Origin: Rickettsiales bacterium
GTDB taxonomy: Bacteria; Pseudomonadota; Alphaproteobacteria; Rickettsiales; UBA1997
NCBI GenBank assembly: GCA_031255235.1
Contig: JAIRSX010000017.1
Span: 1 to 5,919 of the forward strand
Reading direction: 5' to 3'
Length of the DNA stretch: 5,919 nt
In this document: in pieces, positions 4,656 to 5,919 of the stretch
How the letters are laid out: every line of letters starts with the position of its first letter
How positions within the stretch are numbered: the first letter of the stretch is position 1
The notes under the pieces: model-generated
Database searches by the model: none
The model's input: only the letters and a program-made list of their open reading frames with translations
Told to the model about the DNA's origin: nothing
Position numbers and translations under genes: made by a program

Positions 4656-5756
4656 ATGACAGATATTGATTTAACAAAAGAATTAGATGAACCTTTATTG
4701 GATGCTAATAGTCCGCAGCAATCATCAGATTCGCCAGATGTTGACGATTGGTTGAATGGGACAACAGCAATAAATGAAACAGCAATAAATGATCTACAAC
4801 CTGTAGATAATATATCACAACAAGAACAACAGGAACAGCAATATACGGAAACTATACAAACAGAACAACAAACACAGGAACAACAATATATGGAAACCAC
4901 ACAAACAGAGCAACAAACACAAGAACAGCCTGTTAATATCGCACAGGTCGATGATTTTTTGAACCAAGAAGAAGAAATATCCGTGGAAACACCAGAACAA
5001 CAACAGATACAACCTGATGATAATACAGCGGTAGAACAATATACACAATCTAATGATTTACAAAATATGGATGGAGACATAGCATCACAGGAACAACAAT
5101 CACAATCTACAACAGAGGATGTTGATTTAGAGATGAGTTCTATTCAGGAAAATGGTGACTATTTAAACGTTAATGATGTAATACAACAAAATGATAACAA
5201 AAATATAGAAGAGGATAACGAGGAAAAGTTTGATTCACCAGTAGAAATACCAAATATAGAGGAGACTATTGAAAATCTGGGTGGAGGAATTATTGGTGAT
5301 TTAGAAATGATAAACGATGATTTCTTAGCGGAAATTCAGGAAAAAAAACAAAAGGAAGAAGAAGACAAAAAGAGAAAACAGGGTCTTAAAATAGAAGAAA
5401 TCAGAAAGCAAAACGAACCAGAGGAAGAGATAAATTTAACACCATTGGAAGAAAGCGACGATTCATTGGAAGAAATTAAAAGTTTATCAGCAGAGAATGT
5501 AGATGAGTTCATAAAAAAGACAAAGGGAGATAAATACGGTGAAGTTCAGGATTTTAGTGAGAAAAAAATTGGAGTTGATTTGAGCGATATTAAAATTGAA
5601 GGATTGTTAGACTTTGAGTTAAATACCGAATACTGGAAAAAATTTAATTTAAATAAAGATTCATCACTTGCTATTAAACAGGCTGTTATGGATGAAATCA
5701 GGGATTTTGTTTTAAATAAGATAACCTTTTATATAAAAGATGGTAAAATTGTGTGA
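4656..5756 (+). CDS. Unknown acidic Gln/Glu-rich protein coupled to lpxC
   Basis: I do not recognise this 366-residue protein. It has no signal peptide and no membrane segment, so it is probably cytoplasmic. Residues 1-200 are low-complexity, rich in Gln, Glu, Asp, Asn and Thr, and probably disordered. They include a tandem 15-residue repeat (QQYTETIQTEQQTQE, then QQYMETTQTEQQTQE). Short acidic-aromatic motifs recur: VDDWLN (29-34), VDDFLN (98-103), INDDFLAEI (219-227) and VDEFIK (282-287). Residues 224-260 are strongly charged (EIQEKKQKEEEDKKRKQ) and could form a helix or coiled coil. Residues 300-366 look folded, with GVDLSDIKIEGLLDFEL and a final segment rich in hydrophobic and aromatic residues (DEIRDFVLNKITFYIKDG). 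The layout, a long acidic linker with repeated short motifs and a small C-terminal domain, suits a scaffold or adaptor. It follows lpxC by 6 bases with its ribosome binding site inside lpxC, so the two are co-expressed; a link to envelope synthesis is inference. Confidence 0.75.
   Translation: MTDIDLTKELDEPLLDANSPQQSSDSPDVDDWLNGTTAINETAINDLQPVDNISQQEQQEQQYTETIQTEQQTQEQQYMETTQTEQQTQEQPVNIAQVDDFLNQEEEISVETPEQQQIQPDDNTAVEQYTQSNDLQNMDGDIASQEQQSQSTTEDVDLEMSSIQENGDYLNVNDVIQQNDNKNIEEDNEEKFDSPVEIPNIEETIENLGGGIIGDLEMINDDFLAEIQEKKQKEEEDKKRKQGLKIEEIRKQNEPEEEINLTPLEESDDSLEEIKSLSAENVDEFIKKTKGDKYGEVQDFSEKKIGVDLSDIKIEGLLDFELNTEYWKKFNLNKDSSLAIKQAVMDEIRDFVLNKITFYIKDGKIV
4830..4919 (+). repeat. Tandem 45-bp repeat, two copies, within the acidic-protein gene
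   Basis: Units 4830-4874 and 4875-4919 are near-identical and in frame, encoding 15 residues each; the start of a third copy follows at 4920. The few differences are scattered through the unit, with third-position and first- or second-position changes. Such repeats change copy number by slippage, so the length of the disordered region may vary between strains. Confidence 0.8.
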
Positions 5757-5851
5757 TTCTGTTTGTCGTTTCTCTTTTTATTGTCACTATAAATGAAAGC
5801 AACATTAGACCTCCTGCACATATAATTCTTTACATTTTAATATTTTTTTAA

Positions 5852-5873
5852 TATTGATATATTAATATCAATA
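5852..5873. promoter_or_regulatory. AT-only perfect inverted repeat before the last gene start
   Basis: TATTGATAT (5852-5860) and ATATCAATA (5865-5873) are exact reverse complements around ATTA. It lies 11 bases before the ATG at 5885 and 95 bases after the acidic-protein gene. It could be an operator for the following gene; as a terminator it would be weak because it is all A/T and no T-run follows on the plus strand. The stretch 5757-5851 shows no gene and no clear terminator. Confidence 0.35.
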
Positions 5874-5884
5874 AATAATAAATA

Positions 5885-5919
5885 ATGTCCAAATGGGATT
5901 ATGTTAAAAATCTAAACAA
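5885..5919 (+). CDS. Possible start of another gene, cut by the window edge
   Basis: An ATG at 5885 opens a frame reading MSKWDYVKNLN to the end of the window. Eleven codons are too few to name a family. There is no ribosome binding site, only an AT-rich leader like those before kdsB and lpxC. It lies on the same strand as the lpxC group. Confidence 0.35.
   Translation, partial: MSKWDYVKNLN

Noticed and set aside
4830..4928. CRISPR-like array
   Set aside because: The repeats are directly adjacent with no spacers, in frame and coding, so this is a protein repeat.
4631..5080. Cys/Ser-rich minus-strand frame of 149 codons
   Set aside because: It is the antisense shadow of the CAA/GAA-rich low-complexity part of the acidic-protein gene; its composition is an artefact.

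Overview
The window looks like a piece of chromosome from an AT-rich Gram-negative bacterium. Two genes of lipopolysaccharide (LPS) synthesis, kdsB and lpxC, require an outer membrane. From memory, the LpxC sequence reads closer to alphaproteobacterial (Rickettsiales-like) versions than to E. coli, for instance in IGRQ and in the VRHKLLDLVGDLYT stretch. An AT-rich, possibly host-associated alphaproteobacterium is therefore my best guess. This is inference and no database search was done.

Left part (1-669): the decayed remains of an IS5-type DDE transposase on the minus strand, running off the left edge. Its reading frame is broken, and roughly 240 extra bases lie between its second catalytic Asp and its catalytic Glu. 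That extra segment contains a short hydrophobic coding fragment of unknown origin. A probable promoter and a strong ribosome binding site follow, and they serve a complete mrr gene (670-1584), a type IV restriction endonuclease. No methylase accompanies it.

Middle (1585-2032): a non-coding or decayed spacer. It starts with a block of about 44% GC carrying a hairpin and an imperfect direct repeat. Next come a perfect 14-bp palindrome overlapping a TTGACA box, a small frame-broken coding remnant, and the terminator of the minus-strand gene that follows. The IS relic, lone Mrr and unusual spacer together look like a small accessory patch inserted beside core genes.

Right part (2033-5919): a HAD-superfamily hydrolase on the minus strand is divergent from kdsB (CMP-KDO synthetase), with only 26 bp between the likely starts. 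After kdsB come a 134-bp gap with an inverted repeat, then lpxC (lipid A deacetylase), then a tightly coupled gene for a 366-residue, very acidic, Gln/Glu-rich protein that I do not recognise. The window ends after an AT-only palindrome with the possible first codons of another gene. LpxC commits UDP-acyl-GlcNAc to lipid A, and KdsB activates the KDO that is added to lipid A, so this half is an LPS-core neighbourhood. The HAD enzyme and the acidic protein are its unexplained members.

The most interesting points are a roughly 44-residue insertion in LpxC at the position of its acyl-chain tunnel, and the unknown acidic protein coupled to it, which has repeated VDD(W/F)LN-type short motifs. No clearly new multi-gene system can be demonstrated from this window alone.
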